A DNA stretch of 25,271 nt from JBDRNO01 sp043811005 (GTDB taxonomy: Bacteria; Bacteroidota; Bacteroidia; NORP154): the NCBI GenBank assembly GCA_043811005.1, contig JBDRNO010000271.1:1-25271 (forward strand), read 5' to 3'. Shown here one piece after another: positions 9,001 through 14,667 of this stretch; position 1 is the first letter of the stretch, and the number at the start of each line of letters is the position of its first letter. The notes below the pieces were generated by a model that worked only from the letters and a program-made list of their open reading frames with translations, was not told the DNA's origin and ran no database searches. The position numbers were made by a program, and so were the translations under genes.

Positions 9001-10636
9001 AAACTACAATGTTGACGTTACTGATGCCAATGGATGTTCGATTACACTTATCGTTCTTGTGAATGACATAGGAGGACCGGCTATAGTTGTTACACCTACA
9101 GGTGCAAATTGCTATGGAGATTCAACAGGAACTGCTTCAGTTACAACTAGCGGAGGCATTACTCCTTACACTTATCAATGGAATGATGTTAATTCACAAA
9201 CTACTGCAACTGCAACCGGGTTAGCTGCCGGTATAGTATCAATCACTGTTATAGATGCAAATGGTTGTTCCGTAACCGGATACACCACAATCACTCAACC
9301 AAATCTTCTTGAAGTAATACCCTTTGGAACAACTACAATATGTTATGGCGGTTCTACTCCTATTTCCGCAACCGGTAATGGCGGTACTGTACCATACACT
9401 TATATTTGGGATAACGGATTAGATAGTATTCAAACACATACTGTACAGCCAAATTCTACTACAACATATACTGTTTATGTTATTGATGGTAACAATTGTC
9501 AATCTCCTGATACAACTATCACAATAACCGTATATCCTCCAATATCAGTTACGGTTTCAGGTGATGTAATATGTGATGGGGAAAATGCCACTATTAGTGC
9601 ATCTGCAAGCGGAGGAAATGGAGGACCATACACATACTTGTGGGATGATCCTTTTGTACAAACCAATTCTTCCATCACTGTTTTACCTTTTGAAACAACT
9701 ACGTATACTGTTATTGTTAGTGATAATTGTCCATCACCTGTTGTTACCGATTCTGCTATTGTTACGGTTAATCCATTCCCCGAAATTGGCTTTTTAGCTA
9801 CAGAGGGTGGTTGCGCACCTTATCCAATAAACTTTACTGATACTTCAATAATAAGTAATGGTACAATTACCATCTGGTCATGGAATTTTGGTGATCCTGC
9901 GTCAGGTTCAGAGAATAGCTCCACTGATCAAAATCCCTGGCATACTTATGCTTCAGCAGGCACTTATGATGTTACCTTATCTGTTATCTCCGATCAAGGG
10001 TGTCCTTCCCCTGCATTAACTCTACCCGGTGTTGTAACAGTATTTTCACAACCAACGGCTCAATTTTACATGGGACAAAATGGTTTTATCTTATCATCAC
10101 CTGCTTCAACATCAATTTTAAGTCCAACAGTTGATTTTATTGATACCTCTTCTAATAATGTGGTAATATGGGAGTGGGATTTTGGCGACACTGAATCCGG
10201 TTTTGACAATAACGACACCAGTCAAAATCCATTACATACTTACAGTGAAGCCGGTACGTATCTTATTACTCTGGAAGTTTATACAGATTCCGGTTGTTCT
10301 GATTATTATACAGACTACATAACCTTAACCGGTGAATATACCTTGTTTGTTCCAAATGCCTTTACACCCAACCAGGACAGAGGCGAACGGAATGAATATT
10401 TTAAGCCGGTAGGTGTGGGCATTGATGAAGGGGAATTTATAATACACATTTTTAACAAGTGGGGTGATATGATCTATAAATATAACGGTAACTACGAAGG
10501 GTGGCCCGGATGGGATGGCAGAGCCAATAATGGTAAGGATATAGCCCAGACAGATGTATATGTGTGGAAGATCAGAACTACCGATGTTAACGGAGAAAAA
10601 CGTAATTATATTGGGCATGTTACCCTGATACGGTAA
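1..10636 (+). CDS. Giant SprB-repeat surface adhesin with T9SS type B C-terminal domain (5' partial)
   Basis: The frame is open from base 2 to the TAA at 10634-10636, so 3544 residues are visible and the true start lies outside; the ATG at 851 is only an internal Met. Domain order by visible residue: three 86-residue units (1-256), 37 SprB-type units of about 77 residues (about 257-3109), two diverged Ig-like units (3110-3264), two PKD domains with WSWNFGD and WEWDFGD (about 3265-3446), and a type B T9SS sorting domain (3447-3544) with PNAFTPN and a terminal GHVTLIR. SprB of Flavobacterium johnsoniae is a mobile cell-surface adhesin moved by the gliding motor; other SprB-repeat proteins act in attachment. 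By family, this protein would be exported by Sec, passed through the outer membrane by T9SS and kept at the surface. Whether it drives gliding here is inference. Each unit carries one or two Cys pairs. No neighbouring gld, spr or por gene is in the window. Family assignment is very secure; the biological role is moderately so. Confidence 0.95.
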   Translation, partial: PAEVCAGEDLVLDGNPAGGSGTYTTHLWTGDTGPLSATNVQNPTFNSGASGIYNLIYTVTDDNGCIKTDNITITVNNNPTASTSPDPAEICAGINLILNGNPAGGSGTYTTHSWTGDTGPLSTTNVQNPTFNTAVPGTYNLTYTVTDNNGCTGTDNITVTVFDNPTTSIAPGPIKVCAGIDLALDGNPAGGSGTYTTHSWTGDFGPLSATNVQNPTFNTVVTGVYNLTYTVTDDNGCIGSDNITVTVNDNPTASIAGTNASCNDACDGSATVNTSGGIAPYTYLWDDPSAQSTATATGLCVNTFIVTVTDSMNCTDIDTVTITEPAELTTSIAVTDVTCNGGNNGAADLSVSGGTIAYTYSWSPGGEVSQDLINQTAGTDTIIVTDANGCKDTAYATINEPSAIILDTSTVDANCGQSDGEVSVSASGGTGSYTYLWDDINSSTTATVTGLPAGSYNVAVTDSSNCAEVATAIINDLGGGTATAVVDGNNTCYDSCDGSASATIVGGTAPFTYLWDDPGSQTTATATGFCAGNYTVTVTDGAGCISADGVTITEPALLDASIDYSTNALCCFSCDGEATVSVSGGTTPYTYIWTNYIGDTISISDSASGLCSDTMYVTVVDTNGCIDGDTIFISEPSLLTASIIGTDVSCNGGSDGAADLTVFGGTPPYTYSWSSGPTIEDLTNLIAGIYSVMVTDFNGCDTTAIVIINQPAPLALTPSSVNANCGQSDGEVSVSVSGGTTSYTYLWDDPNSSVTPTVTGLPANIYYITVTDANNCTAITTATILDIPGGTASATVNNNASGAGICDGQATVSMTGGTPPFTYLWDDPLAQTTTTAVSLCAGSYCISVTDVNGCTDTACVVITEPNAIILTIVGTDVLCNGDCTGEADLTVTGGVPPYTYLWTGGLTAEDIVNLCAGTYDVTVTDSNSVTATASIIITEPATPLSTNITGTNILCNGDFTGAVDLSVAGGTVPYTYLWAPGSETTEDLTNLAAGTYDVTVTDTNGCTTTDSYIITEPTAITLNTGTNNANCGQPDGDATVFASGGTGAYTYLWNDSSSQTTAIATGLPAGAYTVIVTDSAGCTETGSVNISDIGGGTASTTVDNNASCIGDCDGQATASITGGTVPYTYLWDNPSSQTIATATGLCATTYNVTITDDVGCVSTASVTISEPVILTVTTAGNDAICNGGCEGNATATPSGGIGAYTYLWDDPATQITATATGLCTGTYNVTVFDQNGCIATDNVLIGEPVAITLTLTYNPSNCGQADGEATATPSNGTIPYSYLWNDPLSQTSATATGLLAGGCTVTVTDSNGCTATGTVTVSDTTGPSANISSSNDVSCPGGNDGEITVNVYDGIPPYTYLWDDLLSQTTTTADSLLAGTYTVIITDANGCITTAGTTINEPPVLIASISSSADASCNGDCDGNAFASATGGTSPYTYLWNDPGSQTTAIATGLCNGPYNVIVTDINGCTDNISVTINEPTQLSLTTSATDASCTGVCDGNATITASGGTSPYTYQWDDPGTQTTTIATGLCKGTFIVTVTDANGCIDSSTVFINEPAVLTSSLISEVGVDCNGDCDGYAEVSGTGGILPYTYLWSNGQTAALAINLCAGIYVNDLTDANGCSATITAIISEPAALTNVFSSIDADCNGNATGEATANISGGTTPYTYQWNDGNLQTTGTATGLIAGTYSVLVTDSNGCNITNNITINEPVPITLVVTTTGSNCGQADGGACVTVASGVSPFTYQWNDASSQTTACATGLFSGSYNILVTDATGCTATKPVMVNDLGSPTFSIASSDDANCNGGCDGFATALITNGTPPYTYQWNDPSSQSTAIATGLCAGGYVVSAVDANACAGNVSATIGEPSVLNVTISSQTDASCNGDCDGDATVLAAGGTPPYTYQWNNPGMQTISTATGLCTGTYGVTVSDAHGCTDTTSVTISEPDIITLTTSSINANCGQSDGSASVVATGGNGLYGYLWNDANTQNTATAINLLAGPYNVTVTDILGCTTTASVIVNDIPAGTPTISSTIDVSCNGGSDGAATVSMSGGTIPFTYLWDDINSQATTTATGLPANTYTVSIIDSNGCLVTSSADIYEPILLTVITLNDSVNCYGVCDGSALASPSGGTMPYSYLWNDPLSQSTVTATGLCVGTYIITITDGNGCIVTETAIVGSPALLVLTESHTDANCGQADGSATVTVNGGKTPYIYTWDPPGSQGFPTYDSLSAGTYTVTVNDANGCSEDISITISDLSGPTAVIVNSDSVSCYGGNNGFATVSIAGGTTPYSYEWDDPLSQTAPTAANLPAGNYIVSVTDSNGCIASASVIIYETDSIIFNPTSTGPACYGDSNGTAGVIVVGGTTPYTYQWDDPASQTAFTATGLSNGIYTVIITDANGCTRIGTFVISDPLPMTASATATDVSCFGYCDGTATAIPSNGTSPYTYQWDDPNSQASVTAGNLCEGTYNVAIIDDNGCIASASATVGTPTLLNAFISSSGNNICSGNCNGWAQSTVIGGTPPYTYLWNDPLAQTTAQATGLCAGLYGLTVSDASGCSSTISVTITEPQMLVITTTYNNVTCNGACDGNATVSVSGGTPPYTYQWNDASFQTTLTADSLCAGSYTVIVTDVNGCFKIATVNITELPVLGLVNSSNISSTCGNNNGGACVSVIGGATPFVITWDDPFTTVGACIFNVYAGVYNPVVSDSNGCIFTMPVIVNDIAGPVIDSILTAGVTCAGDLNGTAEVFATGDSSALPLSYLWQIFSDTLGDSTFVDSLSGATYTVTVIDNNGCVTSGMAVVFEPNSMASAIISSDDPSCSGVCDGSATVMVAGGVSPYAYQWTDGQTTTTATGLCWGIHNVIIMDVNGCFTTSTVVLIDPAPIVVSDSVIDVSCQGYDDGAIYLDVSGGTPFYSYNWIPNVSASSIATNLLSGTFIIMVTDMNGCIFTHAAIVNEPVELTATTNFIPSTCGNNNGTAIATPSDGMPPYTYLWNDFSATTTDTATNLIAGNYNVDVTDANGCSITLIVLVNDIGGPAIVVTPTGANCYGDSTGTASVTTSGGITPYTYQWNDVNSQTTATATGLAAGIVSITVIDANGCSVTGYTTITQPNLLEVIPFGTTTICYGGSTPISATGNGGTVPYTYIWDNGLDSIQTHTVQPNSTTTYTVYVIDGNNCQSPDTTITITVYPPISVTVSGDVICDGENATISASASGGNGGPYTYLWDDPFVQTNSSITVLPFETTTYTVIVSDNCPSPVVTDSAIVTVNPFPEIGFLATEGGCAPYPINFTDTSIISNGTITIWSWNFGDPASGSENSSTDQNPWHTYASAGTYDVTLSVISDQGCPSPALTLPGVVTVFSQPTAQFYMGQNGFILSSPASTSILSPTVDFIDTSSNNVVIWEWDFGDTESGFDNNDTSQNPLHTYSEAGTYLITLEVYTDSGCSDYYTDYITLTGEYTLFVPNAFTPNQDRGERNEYFKPVGVGIDEGEFIIHIFNKWGDMIYKYNGNYEGWPGWDGRANNGKDIAQTDVYVWKIRTTDVNGEKRNYIGHVTLIR
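2..775 (+). repeat. Three tandem 258-bp (86-residue) units in the adhesin
   Basis: Units start at 2, 260 and 518, an exact 258-base period. Each encodes a Cys-Ala-Gly start, GNPAGGSGTYTTH, a W-T-G-D motif, NVQNPTF and a closing TDDNGC or TDNNGC, an Ig/PKD-like strand pattern with one Cys near each end. Amino acids are strongly conserved while many third codon positions differ between copies. The array probably continues to the left of the window. Confidence 0.9.
770..9328 (+). repeat. Array of 37 SprB-type repeat units
   Basis: Counting by the recurring pattern (SCNG or NCGQ start, GGTxPYTYxW centre, TDxNGC near the end, then an EP or ND linker) gives 37 units averaging about 231 bases (77 residues). 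Sequence conservation is in glycines, aromatic PYTY/W and cysteines, as expected for a stacked beta-sandwich stalk. Seventeen units have the extra Cys pair CDG/LCxG, 18 lack it, and two have a substitute pair. Confidence 0.92.
1001..3763 (+). repeat. Three copies of a four-unit higher-order repeat (about 0.92 kb)
   Basis: SprB units 1-12 of the array fall into four types in fixed order: an AADL/AVDL type with a D-L-x-N stretch, an NCGQ type ending in a D-x-GGT or PGGT linker, a type opening VDxNN or VNNN, and a CDG/CTG/CEG type. Copies begin at 1001, 1934 and 2849 (spacings 933 and 915 bases). The order breaks at unit 13, which is another NCGQ type. This suggests growth by duplication of four-unit blocks. 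Confidence 0.75.
10340..10633 (+). other. T9SS type B sorting (gliding motility-associated C-terminal) domain
   Basis: The last 98 residues match the TIGR04131-type pattern: VPNAFTPN near the start, then F-x-I-x-I-F-N-K-W-G, G-W-D-G, VYVWKI and a final G-H-V-T-L-I-R. By established knowledge this class of domain targets proteins to T9SS and, for SprB, needs a PorP/SprF-like partner, which is often encoded next to the adhesin; none is in the 15 kb downstream, so it would have to lie elsewhere. Confidence 0.93.
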
Positions 10637-10916
10637 ATTACGGATTGCAGATTGGTTTGACTGTTTTGTTTAGCTTATTGGCTGTTTGGTTGTTTGATAT
10701 TTGGTTTTTCGGTTATCGGCTTTCAGTTGTCGGTTTTTCGGTTTACCGGTTTTATCGTTCTATTTTCAGATTTTCAATATTCAATTGATGAACCAGTAAA
10801 CATGAAACCGGTAATTTGACAACCCGTGCACCGATAACTGAAAACTGATAAACTGGGATAATCATTTAAAATTCAGTATGTTCTATTGTATTTTATAGCT
10901 TATTAAATAAGAGATC
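10637..10916. repeat. Intergenic region with inverted repeat
   Basis: No gene is seen. The first half is T/G-rich and the second half C/A-rich, giving an imperfect inverted repeat: 10714-10733 matches the reverse complement of 10831-10850 at 17 of 20 positions. No U-tract follows, so a classical terminator for the adhesin is not evident, although the fold could serve as one. Confidence 0.5.
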
Positions 10917-11342
10917 ATGAACAACATCATCAGTTGGTTTGAGATACCTGCAAAAGACTTTAAAAGAGCTTTGAACTTCTACTCAGAGGTTTTCAGGATG
11001 GATATTGACATCTTCAAGTTCAAGAATGTTCCACATGGGGTTTTCAGAACACCAACCAGTAAAAAAATTATTACAGGTGCAATTGTTGAAACTAAAGACA
11101 TGCCTGAAAAGAATACCGGTCCTATTATTTTTTTCAACGCCAACCCTGATATGCTTGAGATAATAGAACGTATTAAAGAAAATGGAGGTGAGATAATCTG
11201 CTCCAAAAGCTTAATAAAAAACATCAATTCTGAAGATGGGACTATAACTATTCCAAAAACACTAATTGATAACAATCCCGGATATTACGCATATTTTTAC
11301 GATACAGAAGGGAATAAGATGGGATTATATTCAAATAGTTAG
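10917..11342 (+). CDS. VOC family (glyoxalase/bleomycin-resistance fold) protein
   Basis: A 141-residue protein starting at an ATG behind an A-rich stretch. The opening ISWFEIPAKDFKRALNFYSEVF is the usual first beta-alpha module of vicinal oxygen chelate proteins, and the end YAYFYDTEGNKMGLYSN is the usual last strand, so the whole single-module fold is present with no signal peptide. Family members are metal-dependent lyases, dioxygenases or binding proteins; a substrate cannot be assigned. It most resembles the small Bacteroidota and Firmicutes group annotated as VOC or PhnB-like. The 3' end overlaps the opposite-strand bshC stop by 12 bases. The family call is secure; the function is unknown. 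Confidence 0.85.
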   Translation: MNNIISWFEIPAKDFKRALNFYSEVFRMDIDIFKFKNVPHGVFRTPTSKKIITGAIVETKDMPEKNTGPIIFFNANPDMLEIIERIKENGGEIICSKSLIKNINSEDGTITIPKTLIDNNPGYYAYFYDTEGNKMGLYSNS

Positions 11343-13043
11343 TATTATAAACTCATATTCCAAAGGGTTGAGTTCTCTCTTTAATATTGAGAAAAATTCT
11401 TTCCCATATTTTAAATAGTAAGGAATAAAATTATCGTACCTTTCCTGAAGTGTATTTTTGGGGAATAGCTTTTCCTTTATTTTATTGATCTGATCTACAT
11501 CTGTTTCCCGCTTTCTTTTTTCGGCTTTCAACAATTTCCTTTCAATATTCGATAAACTTTTCAATTGCTTTTGTAATTCAGCACTAACAGCCGCTTTAAG
11601 TGAAACATCTGTTTTCTCAGCTTTCAAGATCATACTTTTAAAAGCTTTGGTAATTATTTTTTTCTCTGCATCTATGTTTATTTCAACCTGAGAAGTTTTT
11701 CTTAAAAAATTCTTTACAATAAGGTTAGTGTTATTAAATAATTGCTTTGGCTGAATTCCCAATTTATTTAAGCGTTTATTTATCTTATTATCTATCAATA
11801 GAACAGAATTTCGCAAAATAAGAACAGGAAAATTCACATCATAATGGTCAAATGCACTTTTTAATTGAAGCCAATATGCCAATTCCGCACTACCACCAAC
11901 ATAAGCCAAATTAGGCAATATTTTTTCCTGATAAAGAGGGCGTAATACAACATTGGGACTGAATTTTTCAGGGTGATCATGGATCTCTGTAAGAAGTTCA
12001 GCTTCAGAAAAGGAAATATCAGTATTTAATACACTATATGATTTAAGGTCTTCCTGATGGGGTACTGTTACACTCCCTTTGGATTTTAGATTCTTCTCTA
12101 TTCTTTCCCTGGAATTCTTCCCTAAATAGAAGCAATTTATTCCCCTGGGATTTACCTGAACTTTATAATGCCTGGAAAGTTTTTTATTAGTACTGTTTAT
12201 CAATTGAAAAGCCATATTATTAATAATATCGTCTTCTATAACATCTTTAAACTCACTTTTCAACCGCTTGTCATCCCCATCAATAATCACTAAGCCATAT
12301 TTTCCAAAAAGTTCATTAACTAAATATCTCGTTGCTTGAGCGAGTGTTTTGTGTTCAGAGTATGTTTTTTTGAAAAATTCATACAGTTCTTTTGAATATT
12401 GACCTTGTCCGAGAATGGATTTCAATTCTTCCAGAACGTTCTTTATTGAATCAGCAGAAATTCTGCCAACGGCACCTTCTCTTTCTTTCTTGTCAGGTTT
12501 CCACTCAATTGTTTTATTAAAAAGATGAATATGGTTTATCTCATTGAAATCATGGTCTTCTGATACCATCCAGTATACAGGTATGAAATTGTATTCAGGA
12601 AAGGCATTTTTCAGCTTTTCAGCGAGATTAATCGTAGTTATTATCTTATAAATAAAATAAAGCGGGCCGGTAAACAAACATAATTGATGACCTGTTGTGA
12701 TGGTAAAAGTGTTTTGCAGGAGGAGAAGCTCTATATGGGGGATGAGGGACTGGGGACGGGAGACGATGGAGGAATATTGCTCCTTCAAAATTTCAACCAA
12801 TAACTTACGGTTTATTTTTTGATTTTGCCTTTCAAATATAGCGCTTTTAAAAGCATTAATAGTCCGGCTTCGCTCACTATAAGTTAGGTTCTGTTTATTA
12901 GATACAGGATATTTATAAAACGGTTTTAATTTTTCTTCTCCATTGAGATAATCTAAAATCATAGGGGGGAAATAATCCCTGCCAGTTCGGCTCAAGTTGG
13001 CTTGAGCAAGAGGAAATAATATTTTATTATATTGAAATTTCAA
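11331..13043 (-). CDS. bshC: Bacillithiol biosynthesis cysteine-adding enzyme BshC
   Basis: A 570-residue cytoplasmic protein. BshC adds cysteine to glucosaminyl-malate in the last step of bacillithiol synthesis. Hallmarks are TTGHQLCLFTGPLYFIYK (residues 116-133) and the W-M-V-SEDHDFNEINHIH segment (159-173), both strongly conserved in the family; the C-terminal part is coiled-coil-like (about 480-540). The frame has no ATG upstream of the conserved N-terminal DYLNGEEKLKPFY stretch; a stop lies two codons before the TTG at 13043, so TTG is the likely start. At 570 residues it is about 40 longer than usual, and residues 49-62, 91-106 and perhaps 12-22 look like inserted or replaced repeat-like DNA (see findings). 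It converges on and overlaps the VOC gene by 12 bases. bshA and bshB are not in the window. Confidence 0.92.
   Translation of the reverse strand: MKFQYNKILFPLAQANLSRTGRDYFPPMILDYLNGEEKLKPFYKYPVSNKQNLTYSERSRTINAFKSAIFERQNQKINRKLLVEILKEQYSSIVSRPQSLIPHIELLLLQNTFTITTGHQLCLFTGPLYFIYKIITTINLAEKLKNAFPEYNFIPVYWMVSEDHDFNEINHIHLFNKTIEWKPDKKEREGAVGRISADSIKNVLEELKSILGQGQYSKELYEFFKKTYSEHKTLAQATRYLVNELFGKYGLVIIDGDDKRLKSEFKDVIEDDIINNMAFQLINSTNKKLSRHYKVQVNPRGINCFYLGKNSRERIEKNLKSKGSVTVPHQEDLKSYSVLNTDISFSEAELLTEIHDHPEKFSPNVVLRPLYQEKILPNLAYVGGSAELAYWLQLKSAFDHYDVNFPVLILRNSVLLIDNKINKRLNKLGIQPKQLFNNTNLIVKNFLRKTSQVEINIDAEKKIITKAFKSMILKAEKTDVSLKAAVSAELQKQLKSLSNIERKLLKAEKRKRETDVDQINKIKEKLFPKNTLQERYDNFIPYYLKYGKEFFSILKRELNPLEYEFIILTI
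12858..12899 (-). repeat. Short in-frame repeat-like insertion within bshC
   Basis: Codons 49-62 read NKQNLTYSERSRTI. They fall between the conserved LKPFYKYPVS and AFKSAIFERQNQ segments, where, from memory of related BshC proteins, the alignment is nearly continuous. The GC-rich core (agtgagcgaagccggact on the coding strand) differs from the AT-rich flanks. I infer a small palindromic-type element that was inserted in frame. Confidence 0.5.
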
Positions 13044-13404
13044 TGGTTAATTTTTTTGATATTTACCTTTTTGCATTTAATTGTCTGCTTCTGGTTTCTG
13101 GGCGCTGGGTTCTTGGTTGTTGGTTTTTTACTCAAACTCGTAACCAGCACAGACCTCCCCGCAACCAGTACCCAGTAACATTATCTTATTTATACTTAAC
13201 TCAAATTTATAATTTCATTTTTTATTCAATTTACAAAGTCATGTTCTTAATATGGCACATACCTTACAAATCTACGATTTACGATTTTAGATTTATGCAT
13301 TAAATAATAAAAAACTCTAAAAATCAAAAATCGAGAATAAAATAGTATTTGCAATCAAGATATTAAGTTTTAAATTTGCATTTTCTTTAATTAAAAACTT
13401 AGGT
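13044..13404. other. Divergent intergenic region bshC / oxoamine synthase, with an inverted repeat
   Basis: No gene is supported; the open frame on the plus strand from 13043 is made of low-complexity AT-rich DNA. At 13105-13119 a ctgggttcttggttg stretch is mirrored at 13162-13175 (caaccagtacccag), giving a G/T-rich arm and a C/A-rich arm around a 42-base spacer. The plus-strand promoter at 13348-13378 lies at the right end. Confidence 0.55.
13348..13378 (+). promoter_or_regulatory. Bacteroidota-type promoter for the oxoamine synthase gene
   Basis: TTTG at 13348-13351, a 19-base spacer and TAAATTTG at 13371-13378 match the Bacteroidota primary sigma consensus (TTTG at -33, TAnnTTTG at -7) exactly. 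Transcription would start near 13385, about 20 bases before the ATG at 13405. Confidence 0.75.
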
Positions 13405-14661
13405 ATGGATTTATTTGATAAAATAAAGGCAAACCGTGGTCCATTGGGACAATACAAAAAATTTGGCCATGGTTATTTTTTTTTCCCGAAACTGGAAGGG
13501 GAAATTTCAAACAGGATGCATTTTCGTGGCAAAGAACGCTTAATCTGGAGTACAAATAATTATCTTGGATTAGCCAACCATCCTGAAGTTCGCAAGGTAG
13601 ATAAAGAAGCAGCAACTCAATGGGGATTAGCAACTCCAATGGGTTCAAGGATGATGACGGGCAACAGTAATTACCATGAGGAGTTGGAAAATGCTCTCTC
13701 AGACTTTTTGAAGAAGGAAGACACCATCCTGTTAAATTACGGATACCAGGGGATGGTTTCTGCCATTGATTGTCTTGTTGACAGGAATGATGTGATCGTT
13801 TATGATTCTGAATCTCACGCCTGTATTGTTGATGGTGTAAGGTTACATCAGGGAAAGCGTTTCGTATACCCGCACAACAATATTGAGAACCTGGAAAAAC
13901 AGCTTGAAAGGGCTACTGCATTGACTGATCTGAGACAATCCTTTAAAGCAGGTGGTGGTATCCTGGTTGTCACAGAAGGAGTTTTCGGTATGGCAGGAGA
14001 TCAGAGTAAATTAAGGGAGATCATAGCATTAAAGAAAAAATTCCAATTCAGATTATTTGTTGATGATGCACATGGTTTCGGAACCATGGGTAAAACTGGG
14101 GCAGGGGTAGGTGAGGAACAGGGTGTACAGAAAGATATAGATATTTATTTCGGCACTTTTGCCAAAGCAATGGCTAGTATTGGCGCTTTCATCTCTTCAA
14201 ATGAACAAATTGTTGAGTATATAAGATACAATTCGCGTTCTCAAATTTTTGCGAAATCGCTGCCATTGCCATTAGTTATTGGTGCATTAAAAAGGCTGGA
14301 ACTGCTGAGAACCAAACCCGAATTGAAAGAAAATCTCTGGAAAATCGTCAAGCACTTGCAAAGTGGTTTAAAGAAAGCCGGTTTTAATTTAGGCAATACT
14401 CAATCGCCTATCACACCGGTATTTCTTTCAGGTGAAGTAAATGAAGCAACAAACCTTGTCATAGATTTAAGAGAGAATTACAACATCTTTTGTTCTATAG
14501 TAATTTACCCTGTTGTTCCCAAAGATACGATCATGTTAAGACTGATACCCACCGCTGTTCATACATTACAAGATGTTGAATACACCATCAATGCTTTTTC
14601 AGAGGTACAGGAAAAACTGAAAGCAGGAGAATATTCGTCTGAGGAAGTAATTACAACTTGA
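13405..14661 (+). CDS. PLP-dependent alpha-oxoamine synthase (serine palmitoyltransferase / KBL / BioF family)
   Basis: A 418-residue fold-type I PLP enzyme. Visible elements: H138 in SESHACIVDG (cofactor stacking), VDDAHGFG (219-226, Asp and His contacting PLP), and TFAKAMASIGAF with K254 as the Schiff-base lysine, plus a complete C-terminal domain. Family members condense an amino acid with an acyl-thioester and release CO2: serine palmitoyltransferase (sphingolipids), cysteate acyltransferase (sulfonolipids, linked to gliding in Bacteroidota), Kbl (threonine breakdown) and BioF (biotin). No bio or tdh genes flank it, so a membrane lipid role is favoured, but the substrate is not decided by sequence alone. 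It has its own promoter and converges with dapA at a gap of 6 bases. Confidence 0.85.
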   Translation: MDLFDKIKANRGPLGQYKKFGHGYFFFPKLEGEISNRMHFRGKERLIWSTNNYLGLANHPEVRKVDKEAATQWGLATPMGSRMMTGNSNYHEELENALSDFLKKEDTILLNYGYQGMVSAIDCLVDRNDVIVYDSESHACIVDGVRLHQGKRFVYPHNNIENLEKQLERATALTDLRQSFKAGGGILVVTEGVFGMAGDQSKLREIIALKKKFQFRLFVDDAHGFGTMGKTGAGVGEEQGVQKDIDIYFGTFAKAMASIGAFISSNEQIVEYIRYNSRSQIFAKSLPLPLVIGALKRLELLRTKPELKENLWKIVKHLQSGLKKAGFNLGNTQSPITPVFLSGEVNEATNLVIDLRENYNIFCSIVIYPVVPKDTIMLRLIPTAVHTLQDVEYTINAFSEVQEKLKAGEYSSEEVITT

Positions 14662-14667
14662 TCTTTT

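Noticed and set aside
2..9328. CRISPR array
   Set aside because: Repeats are 231-258 bases, contiguous and coding, without short repeats and unique spacers.
13043..13303. 86-codon plus-strand frame between bshC and the oxoamine synthase
   Set aside because: Low-complexity AT-rich DNA with an inverted repeat inside; no recognisable protein and it would read through the intergenic repeat.
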